NCBI RefSeq assembly: GCF_947242115.1
Contig: NC_074723.1
Span: 17,759,001-17,823,000, forward strand
DNA length: 64,000 nucleotides
DNA from: Biomphalaria glabrata
Taxonomy: Eukaryota > Mollusca > Gastropoda > Planorbidae
Direction of reading: 5' to 3'
The position numbers and the translations under genes were made by a program. This document shows, piece after piece, positions 11,624 through 22,900 of this stretch (position 1 is the first letter of the stretch; each line of letters begins with the position of its first letter). Below the pieces are notes generated by a model. The model had not been told where the DNA came from. It did not search any database and saw only the letters and a list, made by a program, of their open reading frames with translations.

Positions 11624-13340
11624 TGTGCCGTGAAAAGTTCTTTCAGAGGAAAACGGCGTTGGACCCTGTGACCTGTAATCCTGTCTTGCTGAATGTGACA
11701 ATAACAAAGGGCAGAAAAGTGCTTATTCATTTGCCGTAAAGTTATACGTTTGCTGTGACAGTTTTAAAAAAAAGTACTTTTAGATCGGGGCCAGGGATTC
11801 CCAATAAGTGGACTTCCAAGGGGCCATACAGGGGTCTATGAAAGTCGATCTAGAATTCTAGTAGAATCTAGATCTAATTTAAGCAGTATCTATAGACTTA
11901 AGATTTTCTTTCCCATTAAATCAATGGAAGTAGTTGAACACACGCAAATGATTTGTACCTTAGTTAATCCTTTCACAAAAATAACCATGCTACCGCCACT
12001 ACCGGCATTCAAATATTTTAATATTATTAATTTTAATGTTTTCATCTTATTTAAATATCTTAAATGAATTGTGTCTACGTGAAACTCATATTAAACACGG
12101 CCGAGAGGCTGCAGTGTTGATTATTTGAAAATTGTATTCCTTCATTTGCCTTGGCTTTGATGCAATAAAATTTCAATATTCAATATGATCTCGACTCGCC
12201 ATGAATTTCATGAAACCAACTAAACTGGAGGACCATTTGAGAAGATATGACACCCTGATAGAATAGATAAGAGATTTGAAATACTTTTCTAACAATCAAA
12301 GATAAAGTTCAGAATAGAAACTCAGTGTACACAATTTCTGCTTTATCATCACAAAGAGAAGTTTGCGAGAGTCTTTCAATATCTCTACTTAATTATAGCG
12401 AAATTCCGGAAAACAGCGTTCACTTTGCGTCTATAGTCTATAGAGATATCGATCAGCTCTTCTGGCTTCACAAAGTTTATAGGCCTACCTGATAGGCCTA
12501 CTTATAACTATAAGATATTTTGGAATATCACCAGAAAATTTGTAATTGTTTTTCCATTTTCTTTTCTTGCTAAAAAAAAAAAAAAGGTTTCAGTATGGTT
12601 ACCATATTTTTGGAATCTTCTAATAAATTGTAATAAAAACAGAATAGGGCTTTTCACTAAATGAGAGAATTAGGCCTATATTATAAATATTAAACTTAGG
12701 CTTACTAAATTATAACTTAATATTGAAAACTTATTATCAAAGTAACTCACTAAAAGGCATTTATTTTTTATGTATGTAGGCTAATTCGTGCATATATATT
12801 TTCATCGTTTTAATTATATATAGGCCTATAAAAATAAAAGTTAATGACTTTTCAAAACTGCATATTTAATTTAGCAGGGGATCTGCTGAATACTAGAAAA
12901 CATGGCAAGGAATACGTCTACAAGACAATTGTTTCGAACCTGACCTACTTATTCAAGAACTATTAGATAGTGGCGTCACTAGGGTCGGAGTTACCCGGTG
13001 CGGTTAATTCATATATATATATATATGGTGCCACCTTCCCTCCCCCATGAAATAACTTTCACCATTATCGTTAGTTTCTCCTCTTTGTTAAATAAACCAA
13101 TAAAAAGAGCTGATTATCTACTTTCTTTGATAGTTGTAAAATGAGTGACAATTACTATTAATAGTGAATTGTTGTAAAAATGGTGTAATTTTATGAAAAA
13201 AAATGCTTGCATAGTTTATATTAAAAATTAAAATTTTCACTTTAAGAAAAGAAAAAAAGTAGCTATTGCATCAGAATTTTGAATGGTCTAAAATATCACG
13301 ATGTCTGATTTTCAATATCTTTTGGAGCAAGCGATGGGTT
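11624..13340. other. Intergenic region between genes A and B
   Basis: Contains the 5' flank of gene A and AT-rich DNA. A short piece at 12,966-13,050 (agtggcgtcactagggt... followed by an (AT)n run) resembles a MITE end, but I cannot see its partner. I recognise no TATA box or other promoter element with confidence. Confidence 0.45.
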
Positions 13341-13462
13341 AACATTAAAATCTGACCTAAAATAAACAAAATTAAAGCAAAATCAATCACATAATCCCCC
13401 GGGGAGGGTTCATTTTGGGGTGGGGGGATTTGAACACTAACACTTCCCCGGCTAAGCCCATG
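13340..13462 (+). mobile_element. 3' end fragment of the TIR element found at 29.6-31.2 kb
   Basis: Matches 31,070-31,212 in order: a run of 'aataaacaaaat', a G/C-tract hairpin region and the end GGCTAAGCCCATGAT, close to the TIR CTGGCTACGCCCATGAT. The 5' part is missing. Confidence 0.5.
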
Positions 13463-13843
13463 ATTAAAGATATTTCTAATCACACAGATTTATTAGGGTC
13501 TGTCGAGATCTATTACTAAGTTATTTACATGACTGATTCAAGCTGATTAATACAACTACTACACTTAATATAAGCTTTGTTGTTTTTTAAGTATTTGTTT
13601 TTTGCTTCTTCTTTTGTGGGGGCCTTTTTTTCTGGAGTCGCCTGCCCTCCTTGAAATCCACTCATGGTTGTGGTTATTATTCACTTTAACAAAGAAATTT
13701 GGATAGTAGTTAATGGGAAAGGACACATGATCTTTTTTTTTTCTCCACTTTAAGCAAAAAAAGAAACATATATAGTTAAATTTTGTATAAAATAAACGAA
13801 AGTAATCCGCAACACATACATTTACATTTTAATTTTAAAAGTT

Positions 13844-13849
13844 TTTATT
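13844..13849 (-). terminator. Polyadenylation signal of gene B
   Basis: AATAAA on the minus strand, 62 nt after the stop codon. Matching signals follow the stop codons of gene C (38,531-38,536) and gene D (56,507-56,512), which supports it. Confidence 0.55.
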
Positions 13850-13910
13850 TCTGCGATAAAACCATCTTAAAAAAATACACCCAGTATGAGAAGAAGAATC
13901 AATGAAATAT

Positions 13911-16900
13911 TTAATAGGGCAAAATGTTTCCTTTGAAATCAATCAATTTTCCGTTACTCTCCTCCCCGGCTTTAGCGATCGCTTGAAGACAATCTTTGAT
14001 GCTCTCTTCTGCAGTCAAAGGGGCCGCGCTTGTGCCCATGTCTGTCTTCACCCAGCCAGGGTGCAGAGCAGTAACAAGGATGCCATCAGACCTCAACTCT
14101 CTCGCAGCGAGAACGGTTGCCATGTTTAATGCAGTTTTAGATAACCTATTAAAAAAAAAGAAGAGAGAAACAAAACCGAAATTAAATTTAAATAAAATTA
14201 AACTATTCCTGACACCACCAAGGAGTCATGGAAAGATCACTCTTTTTTTTTTCTGCAAGTCAGACTAGATTTACCCCATGCAACTTAAACATTCAGAGGA
14301 GGGAAAAAAAGGAGGGGGGTCGAACAAGTTGTATTCACCCGTCACTAAATAGAAGGGCCGGACTTAATAATTGTGGGGCTCTATGCGAAACGGATTTACA
14401 CGAGGCCCAGTTTGGGTAGGGATACTGAAAATAAGTGGAAATTAAAAGTTTGTATTAGAAAATAATTTCGTCTTTGCATTCTTTACTACGTACAGAATTA
14501 CTTTACGAGCCTTGCGTGAAACGAAGTCAGTACATCATAAAAATTCTGTTTCCTACATAGATCACGCTCAGTAGCAAGAATTACCAAATGGTTGAATCTA
14601 TTTTTGAGAATTGTTGACCTCAAGTAATTCTTTATTAGTTTGAAGCGCGAGAAGCTTCTTTCACCAGATTCCACAATTACGGGTTTTGAATAATACCGTT
14701 TTTTTTTTTTTTGCGCGTAGGTTTGACGTTTTCCATATTGAATGAAACCCCAAAATAACAATATTGTCAATATTTCAGGAGATTTTTATGAGTTTTCAAA
14801 AGATTTTAATAATTTCCGGAGATTTCCTGCAAAATGGCGGCGTATGCTACGGCGTGGGTCGACTAGTCGTAAATATTTATTTAAGTTCAATATTTTTAAC
14901 TGCGACGAATTATGTAAGCTTAAAATTCCAAAAACCTTCATATGGCTAGAGCGTCTTCTTCTTATCTTATATAATACAGACGTTACTTCAAAAAAGAAGA
15001 TGATTACGTCCTACGCGTCATGCATTTAGTCATGCATATTAACCAATCACTTAAATTATGCCAAGTCACTGGTTTTCCTGGCTAGCTCAGGCAACCCATT
15101 CCATGCTCTAATAGCACTAGGGAAGAAGGAGCATTTGTACAAATTAGTCCTAGCATATGGGATGAGGAATGTGCCTTTATCTTTGTGTCTTTCAGAGTAT
15201 TTGATTAAATTTTGTTTTTGTATTTGAAGATTATGGTTCAGTGTTTTATGTATAATTGCTACTTTACTTTTGAGTCTTCTGTTCTGAAGGCGTCTAAAGT
15301 CATGAACTAAAATTTCTAGCCTTCCTGTTTAAGACGTTAAATTTACCCCTTCTCTGATGTCAGTAAGGTACCCTTCAACTCTGAAGGAGCATTCGAAACA
15401 TATACAACATTTTAAAAACATCTATGGTTATGGTATAAACACTGTAAATTAATATGTGTGTTCTTTAGTTTTCAAGACGAAATATACGTTTTGTTTTAAA
15501 CTAAACTGTAGTTGTAGACAATATTCACTTTGACTAAGAAATTTGAATCGAAGTTTATTAGGATAAATGATCTTTCCCCCTTTCCCCCTTTCAGACCTTT
15601 ATCTGTTTTTATGGTGAACAGTTATGAGTTGAACTTTACAGCGCTTCCGGGGGGGGGGGGATACTCCTCTGTTACGGTCGTTCTCCTCCAAGGTCGTAAA
15701 AAAATTGTGTTTAATTCAACAGATTCTTTAAAGAATTAAGTAAAAATTAGTTTTATGCCTAACTCTACCTACTTGTAGGGCATAAAACTATGTCCAGGGT
15801 GGAGAGTATCTTGAGAACTTTGAGAACCAAGAATAGCGGAGATCATAACGACAGCAGCTTTGCTTGCGCTCAGTTCTTTCGTGCCAGAAAACGATGCAGC
15901 TTTCCGTAGAAGAGGTAGGAACTTCTGGGTCAATATGACTGGGCCTAGGAATTATTTTTAAAAAATGAAAGTAAAGAAATTGTGAATGCAAAAATGGCAT
16001 TGGATTAGTTTCAATTATGGGATGAGCATTATCTTATCTTATATAATACAGACGTTACTTCAAAATATGATGTAGACCAGTGGTGTATTTAGATTATGTC
16101 CAGCATAACCAAATAAGAATACCGGTACCAAATAAAAAGACGGAAAAGAATCTAATCACTTTTTTACGAGGACCCGTAATGCAAAACCTAAAATTGGGAT
16201 CTGTTGTTGAAACCAGAATTGGTGTTTTCCTTGTTCAAACAATACGCTGCACCTGTATTAGAATAGATTCATCTGTGACTGGGCTCTGAGTTTGTCTACG
16301 CGCAAAAGGGCTCAATATCAAGTCGTAAATATCCATAGAAAGATTGTCTTCAAATCTTTGGTTTAGGTCGTTATAGAAAAGTTTGCAATAGAAATATTAA
16401 ACAATTAAACAGTAGTAAGGGGCAAGTTGATTTTTATTTTAGCGACGAAATTATTCTATTTGTAAACAATTTTCTATTCTCGTCGAGCCCCCTACGATCG
16501 TCTTGCAAACCATCAGGATTCCAAGTACCACAGTTTGAGAACCAATGGTGTACAATGCAGAAATTAACACAAAAATAACTTTTAGACAGTAATAATATCT
16601 TGATCACGAATTATCTCCCGATCAATACCATGCGCATCATACATTATTTGTGCACTATCTTCATATAAGCACATCTTTAGTAGTGAATGGGAATATGTCA
16701 AATGTATGTCCATTTTTATTTGATCAGGTCTCGGTGTGAACAAACATCATGAGAAATGTGAGCAATGTTACATTTCAAACTGTTCAAGCGGTGATTCCCA
16801 AACTACAGAACGCGGTCCATATTTGACCCCTCGAAAATTCTGCCCATAGTATACGATGTTGCATGTGATCTAAGTGTTGGAAATTGATATGGTTCCGGGG

Positions 16901-19900
16901 CCGACAAAAGTTGGACACCACTACGTCAAAGTCTTTTACGAGACTTACCCGGAGCTACGCTACCCAGCCCTGATGGAAACGGTCGTTAGAGGAGGCTCCT
17001 AGGCATGAAAAATAATCTCGTAGGAAGAGATAAAAAGATTTTGTTTGGCTCATTTCATTTCGATGAAATCAAATTACCTACAATAAAAATGATGTTTTAT
17101 ACAATATCTCAATAAATAATCACTATCCAAAATAACACGCTAGTTTGATTGTGCTAGTTGACATAATTTTCCCATGATTTACCATTAAAAAGAGGAAAGG
17201 CAACATATCCTATACTCTTAAGCGAGCAATTCTTGTATGTATGTATGTATGTATGTATATATATTTATATTTATATATATATATAAATTTTATTTCGAAA
17301 ACGGCTCTAACGATTTTCTTTAAAAGTTCACGGTATGTGCATAATAGTGAGAAAAAAATTCTCAACTCATTGGCCACTTCAGGAAAACTCGAGGTCGACC
17401 GTTATATCGGTTTGAAAATGGCTCATTATCGAAAAATTTATTTTGGCTAGAATGTTTTATGAATGAAATTTTCTATATGACGTCAATGGGAAAAAAAACT
17501 TGACACCGCTTACGTCACTAGGCTCACAGCAGTACACTAAGACATTTCTTCGCAAACAAGAAAAAGTTTTAATGATTCAATTGGCGTAATTAAACATTTG
17601 CGCACCATCTTAATTTACATTGATCCATTATGAAACTATGGAAGAAAAATAATGAAATATCTTTATGTATAATTAGTTATTGTGTTTTAAAGGCTTTATA
17701 AATTGTTTACACTTGAATTGCGTACACCCGTAGGTAGCTTTTACTTTGTTATTATTTTGCTGGTGAATTATTTCAATGTGTTTAAGCTTCGAAGTCTGCC
17801 GTCCAATACCAAAACGTAGGAAATGGTCATAACACAGCTTATCTATGCCTTACTTGCACAATCAGGGCCGGCCCTAACATTTGCGGGGCCCTATGTGAAA
17901 AAAATGAGGATTGCGCGTGGACCAGTAAGGGTATTGATAAGGATAATAAGTGAAAATAAAGATTTTGTATTAGAAAATAAATTCGTATTTGCATTACATT
18001 TTTATTAAATGAAAGCTGACGATGCCGTTTTTTTATATCACGCGTAGGACTGGCGTTTACCATATTGATTGACACCCCAAAATGACAATTTTGTCTTTTT
18101 AAGGACATTTTTATGTGTTTCAGGAGGAGATTTCCAGGAGCTCCTTGAAAACAAGGAGACCACGGGAACCCTATTATAAATTATAATGGTTTAATTTAAT
18201 AATTTACACCTAGAATTAGCGCGGAGCTTTTGAACCTTCGGGGTCCACCACGGTGACAACATAGGCCTAGGGCTGGCCCTGATGATATCCAGCTCGCGGT
18301 CAACGAATTTTCATCACGCTGCTGCCCTTTTTTTTTATTTGTTAACCTATAAACCTCGGTAAAACAGAAGTCATGTTCCAAAAGTCACTCAATAAAACCT
18401 ACTCAGCCCAAAGATCACTGCCATAGACATCCCTTAAAGTGGTAGATAACTTCACATTATCTGGGAAGCATTGTATCAATTGACGCATTGTTTTAAAGAG
18501 AGTTTGATATGTGATTATGGATAGTCGTGCTTTTGGACGCCTTCAAGCGAGAGTGTGGCGAAATAAATCGCTCGCCTGTCTACAAAAATCAGTTTCAACC
18601 AGTATTCTCTCAACCCATCTATGTGGATCTGAGACATGAGTACTTTATAGAAAGCAACTAAGACTTCTTGAACGACTTCACCAAAGACCACAATACAAAC
18701 AGCGATATTCTTGCAAAATGGTATGAAATTCGAGTCCGAAGATAAGTGAGGAATGCAGTATTTCCCTTTGCTGTGCAGCCCCAACTGTGATCTACATATT
18801 TTGCCACATCCAGAGCAAGCATAACCATTGTCCGCAGGTGGCCGATTTAGATTTTCTTTTCGCCGTCTGCGTTTGTTCTCGGCTGCAGATTTTCTTTTTG
18901 TCTCAAATGTGTATCCCGCGGCCTTCGTGAGAGACCTCCAGCTGTCTCGTTCGGAGGCCGCATGCAACCAGGTGCTCTCTTCTATGTTAGCCAAGGAAAG
19001 TTGACGACTAAGCTGGTCTTTGAAGAATTTCCGTGGAGCGCTTCTGTCACGTCGACCACCTTTTAGCTCACAAAAAAAGACTGCCTTGGCATTCGTTCGT
19101 CTCCCATACGGGATACGTGCCCTACCCAGTGCAACTGTTGGACCATAAGAAGTCCTTCTATACTGTCCATACCGGCGTTGGCAAGGACATCGCTGTTTGT
19201 AGTGCGGTCCTGCCACCGTATGTCCATGATGGAGCGCAAGCATCTTTGGTGAAAGCACTCAAGAAGTCTTAGTTTTTTCTGTAAAGTGTCCATGTCTCAG
19301 AGCCATAATGAATATATTAATTGCAATATTAAATGTCAGAAAGTAACAATTTTAGAAGTTACACTGCAAAGACTTTCTTACAAGCCTATAATAGCCCAAT
19401 AGTTCTACATGAAAGAAGCAATGTAAAACGTTAAGACGTGAGCTGTGGTTTTCTATAGGCCTACTGTTGGGGTGACTTTCTATTCTAATCGCCATGTACA
19501 CTTACATTGAGAACTGAAAGAACTAAAAAGCAACTCTTCGGATTGATAGTCTTTACCCGATAGTTCATTTTCGTAATTACAACAATATTCCCAAAATAAC
19601 TTCGGGTAAATATCCTTCCTTAACAAATTATTCATCCGAGCGAGGCTCGGTCACCTGATATTCCTATACTCTTAAGCGAGCAATTCTTGTATGTATGTAT
19701 ATATATTTATAAATTTTATTTCGAAAACGGCTCTAACGATTTTCTTTCAAAGTTCACGGTAAGTGCATAATAGTGAGAAAAAAATTCTCAACTCATTGGC
19801 CACATTGGGAAAACTCGAGGTCGACCGTTATATCGGTTTGAAAATGCCTCATTATCGAAAAATTAATTTTGGCTAGAATGTTTTATGAATGAAAATTTTC

Positions 19901-22900
19901 CATGACGTAAACGGGAAAAACGCTGCTTACGTCACTAGGCTTACCGCAGTACACTAAAATATTTCTTTGCAAACAATAACGAGTTTTAAAGAACCATTAG
20001 ACCTAATTAAACATTTGCGCACCATCTTACTGTAGATTGATTTATTATAGAACTATGAAAGAAAAGTAATGAAATTAAATGTGCCGATATATGATTAGTT
20101 ATTGTGTTTTAAGTGCTTAATAAGTTGTTTACACTTTAATTGCGTAGAGCAGTGTAGATACCTTTTACTTTGTTGTTTATTTTGCTGGTGACCTCCAGCT
20201 GTCTCGTTCTGAGGCCGCATGCTACCAGGTGCTCTCTTCTATGTCAGCTAAGACAAGTTGGCGCCTTAGCTGGTGTTACGTCGTCCACTTTTTAGCTCAC
20301 CAAAAAATACTTCCTTTGGCATGCGTTCGTCTGAGATTCGTCTCCCATACAGGATACTGCTCTGTCCAGCGTAACTGTCGGACTTAAAGAATTCCCTCTA
20401 TACAAATCTGCTGCCGAGGACAGACGCAGACGCTAAAAGAAAATCTTAATCGATCACCGCGGACAATGGTTATGCTTGCCCTGGATGTGGCAAGATATGT
20501 AGGTCACAGCTGCAATCCTCATTAATTTTCGGACTCTAAGACAAGCCTTATTATTATTATTATTTTGCTGGTGAATTATTACCATGTGTTCATGCTTCAG
20601 TGTCTACCTCTCCTGTACCAAAAAAAAGGAAATGGTCGTAACACAGCTTCTCTACGCCTTACTTGCTCACACTAAACATGATATCCATCTAGCGGTCAAC
20701 GAGTTTGCGTACGCTGCAGCCTCTTTTGATTTAACTATAAACCTCGGTAAAAAGCTTGGAGTTAGGGCCAGGAGAGATCTGAATGGATGGATGTGTAAAA
20801 GCAGGCCATAGCACCACTAGGATGGATGGATGGCAAAAGCCGGTATGACCTTCTTATAGTCCGACAGTCAGGCTGGGCAGGGCACGTATCCCGTATGGGT
20901 AACGAGCACATTGTTTGGCGTAACAGAGGTGCCCCACGGAAACGTTTCTTTAGAAAACTAATGCCATGATTTAAGTCTAATAAGAAAAAATGCGCCATTT
21001 TACTTTGTCACTAAGTGCATGTTTTACCCTATAACGTAGAGAAGTTACACTGCAAAGACTTTCTTCCAAGCCAATAATAGTAAGCCTACAATAGTTTTAC
21101 GCAAAAGATGGATTGTAAAACTATAAGACGGACGTGAGCTGTAGTTTGTCTAGACTGTAGGAGGACTTAAAAGACTTTAAATTTAATCGACATGTACAAT
21201 TAGGCCTACAATTAGAACTAACAGAACACTAAAACAACTCTTCAGATTAGTAGTCTTTATCCGATCGTTCATTTTCGTAATTACAAGAATATTCCCAAAA
21301 TGACTTCGGGTATATAACCTTCCGAAATTATTTAACAGAGCGAGGTTCGGCCACCTGGTACAAAAATATTCTCAAAATGACTTCGGGTATATATCCTTCC
21401 TTAACAAATTATTCATCCGAGCGAGGCTCGGTCACCTGATATTAAGAAATAAATTACACCTGCCTCTATGTTTTGTTTGTCTATTGAAAATATCTTATTA
21501 TATTGTTAGTATTAAAATTTAGTAATTTATATTAAATTTAGTTTAGTTTTATTGATTTTAAATGCTCTAATACTTTCCAAATGTAATTTCAATAAATAAT
21601 TACTTCATTTTAATGTAAGATTTAAAGGATTAAAAAACAAAATAAATTATTTTTATAAATATTACCAAACACCGAGACCGTTGATTGAAATAGAGTTATT
21701 GCTAATTCTGAGGTTTTCTTTTAAAAAAAAAATAACTTCGTTCGTCTACAAAACAGGACGATGGACAACCCAGTGATCGCCAGGTTTGGACAGTTTATCA
21801 ACAATTTTAACGTGAACTGTTGTGCAAACCGTAAACTTATGTTAGTGTCTTATGTGTTGTTGGCAATGTCATCTCTTCTACTGAATAAAAAAAATATTTA
21901 GAAGACCCAGCACATCATAGTGCTACAGATGTTGATGTGATCCTAACTCATCATTGTACTTCAGATTTGGATGTGATCTCAACCAACACATCAATGTACT
22001 GCAGATGTTAACACATATTATTCTTGAACACACAATTTTCTGTTTTGCAATTAATTGCAATGCACCGCTAATTACTCATTTACTGTGTCTAAACTTGGTG
22101 CATGGAACAACTATTCTTACAGGCCAACGAAAGGCAGATTTTGTTTTTTCCTAGAGTTACTTGAGTCTGTGACTCATCTCTTGACAATTACAACTATACG
22201 ACACTAACAACACTAGGGTGAGCCATTGAAAACATGCTGTGAAGGTAAGGTGGCAAAAAAAAAAAAAAAAACAGACCAAAATTTGGGTTTTATTATATGG
22301 CTCTTTGTGATGGGCCTTTTTTTGCCTCTTTTTGTCATTTTTCTCCTTTTGCTTTTTAAGTTACATTTTGGGGTGCGCCACATCTGCAGCCTCTTTACAT
22401 AAACATTACGTGTCATTATTGATTTAAATAAAGTGTTGTGGGGGTGGAGGTCTCTAGTTCCCAAATTGATTCCAGGCACAAATATATCTTTGAACTTCAC
22501 TACGACTGATGAAACTGATGTTCAGTATTCTAAAGGGTCACACTGACTAGTAAAACATATTTTGCCATGTAACAAATTGCGCGCGCACGTGTGTGTGTGT
22601 GTATAAGAGAGAGAGAGAGAATAATTCCAAAACTTACTGCTGACATTGACATTAAAATGTTCCTGCAGGATTGTTCTCGTCACGTCTGTTAGAACTCCTT
22701 GTATTTGCCTGGATAAAATAGCAGCATTATTGATGAGTAGGTTTAAGCCTTTCTCACCAACATAACCTGATATTACCTGCATTAAATATATGAAAGTTAA
22801 TTGTTATGATAATATCGGAAACAACTATTTTTAAAGTGGTTGAAATAGAGTTTTTGGTCTTGTTATTTGTGAATTTGTGTCCAAAAAACCCCCCACTAAA

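Larger units (their letters stand above)
17208..19658 (+). mobile_element. Helitron-like element H1 carrying LINE pieces
   Basis: Starts TCCTATACTCTTAAGCGAGC after an A and ends with the hairpin CCGAGCGAGGCTCGG (19,636-19,650) followed by TCACCTGA and a T. A 5' TC, a short GC-rich hairpin close to a CTRR-type 3' end and insertion between A and T are the marks of Helitrons. There is no Rep/helicase gene, so it is non-autonomous. A (GTAT)n run follows the 5' end. The centre holds LINE reverse-transcriptase pieces in both orientations and a hAT-like MITE. A second copy, H2, follows after 3 bp. The class rests on the ends only. Confidence 0.5.

Noticed and set aside
16073-16560. Possible MITE with CAGTGGT... 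ends in intron 2 of gene B, related to 39,549
   Set aside because: Only one end in each place resembles a TIR and the pairs do not match well enough to set boundaries.
18515-19258. Long minus-strand frame (247 codons) with Cys motif as a host zinc-finger gene
   Set aside because: The sequence is the 3' end of a LINE (WVGHVSRM, RKFFKDQLSRQ and a terminal CSGCGKICRSQLGLHS), repeated in broken form at 20.2-20.96 kb.
18270-19325. Twin-priming explanation for the inverted LINE pieces in H1
   Set aside because: The order is wrong: the inverted 5' part lies beyond the 3' end of the sense part, so a later rearrangement is needed.
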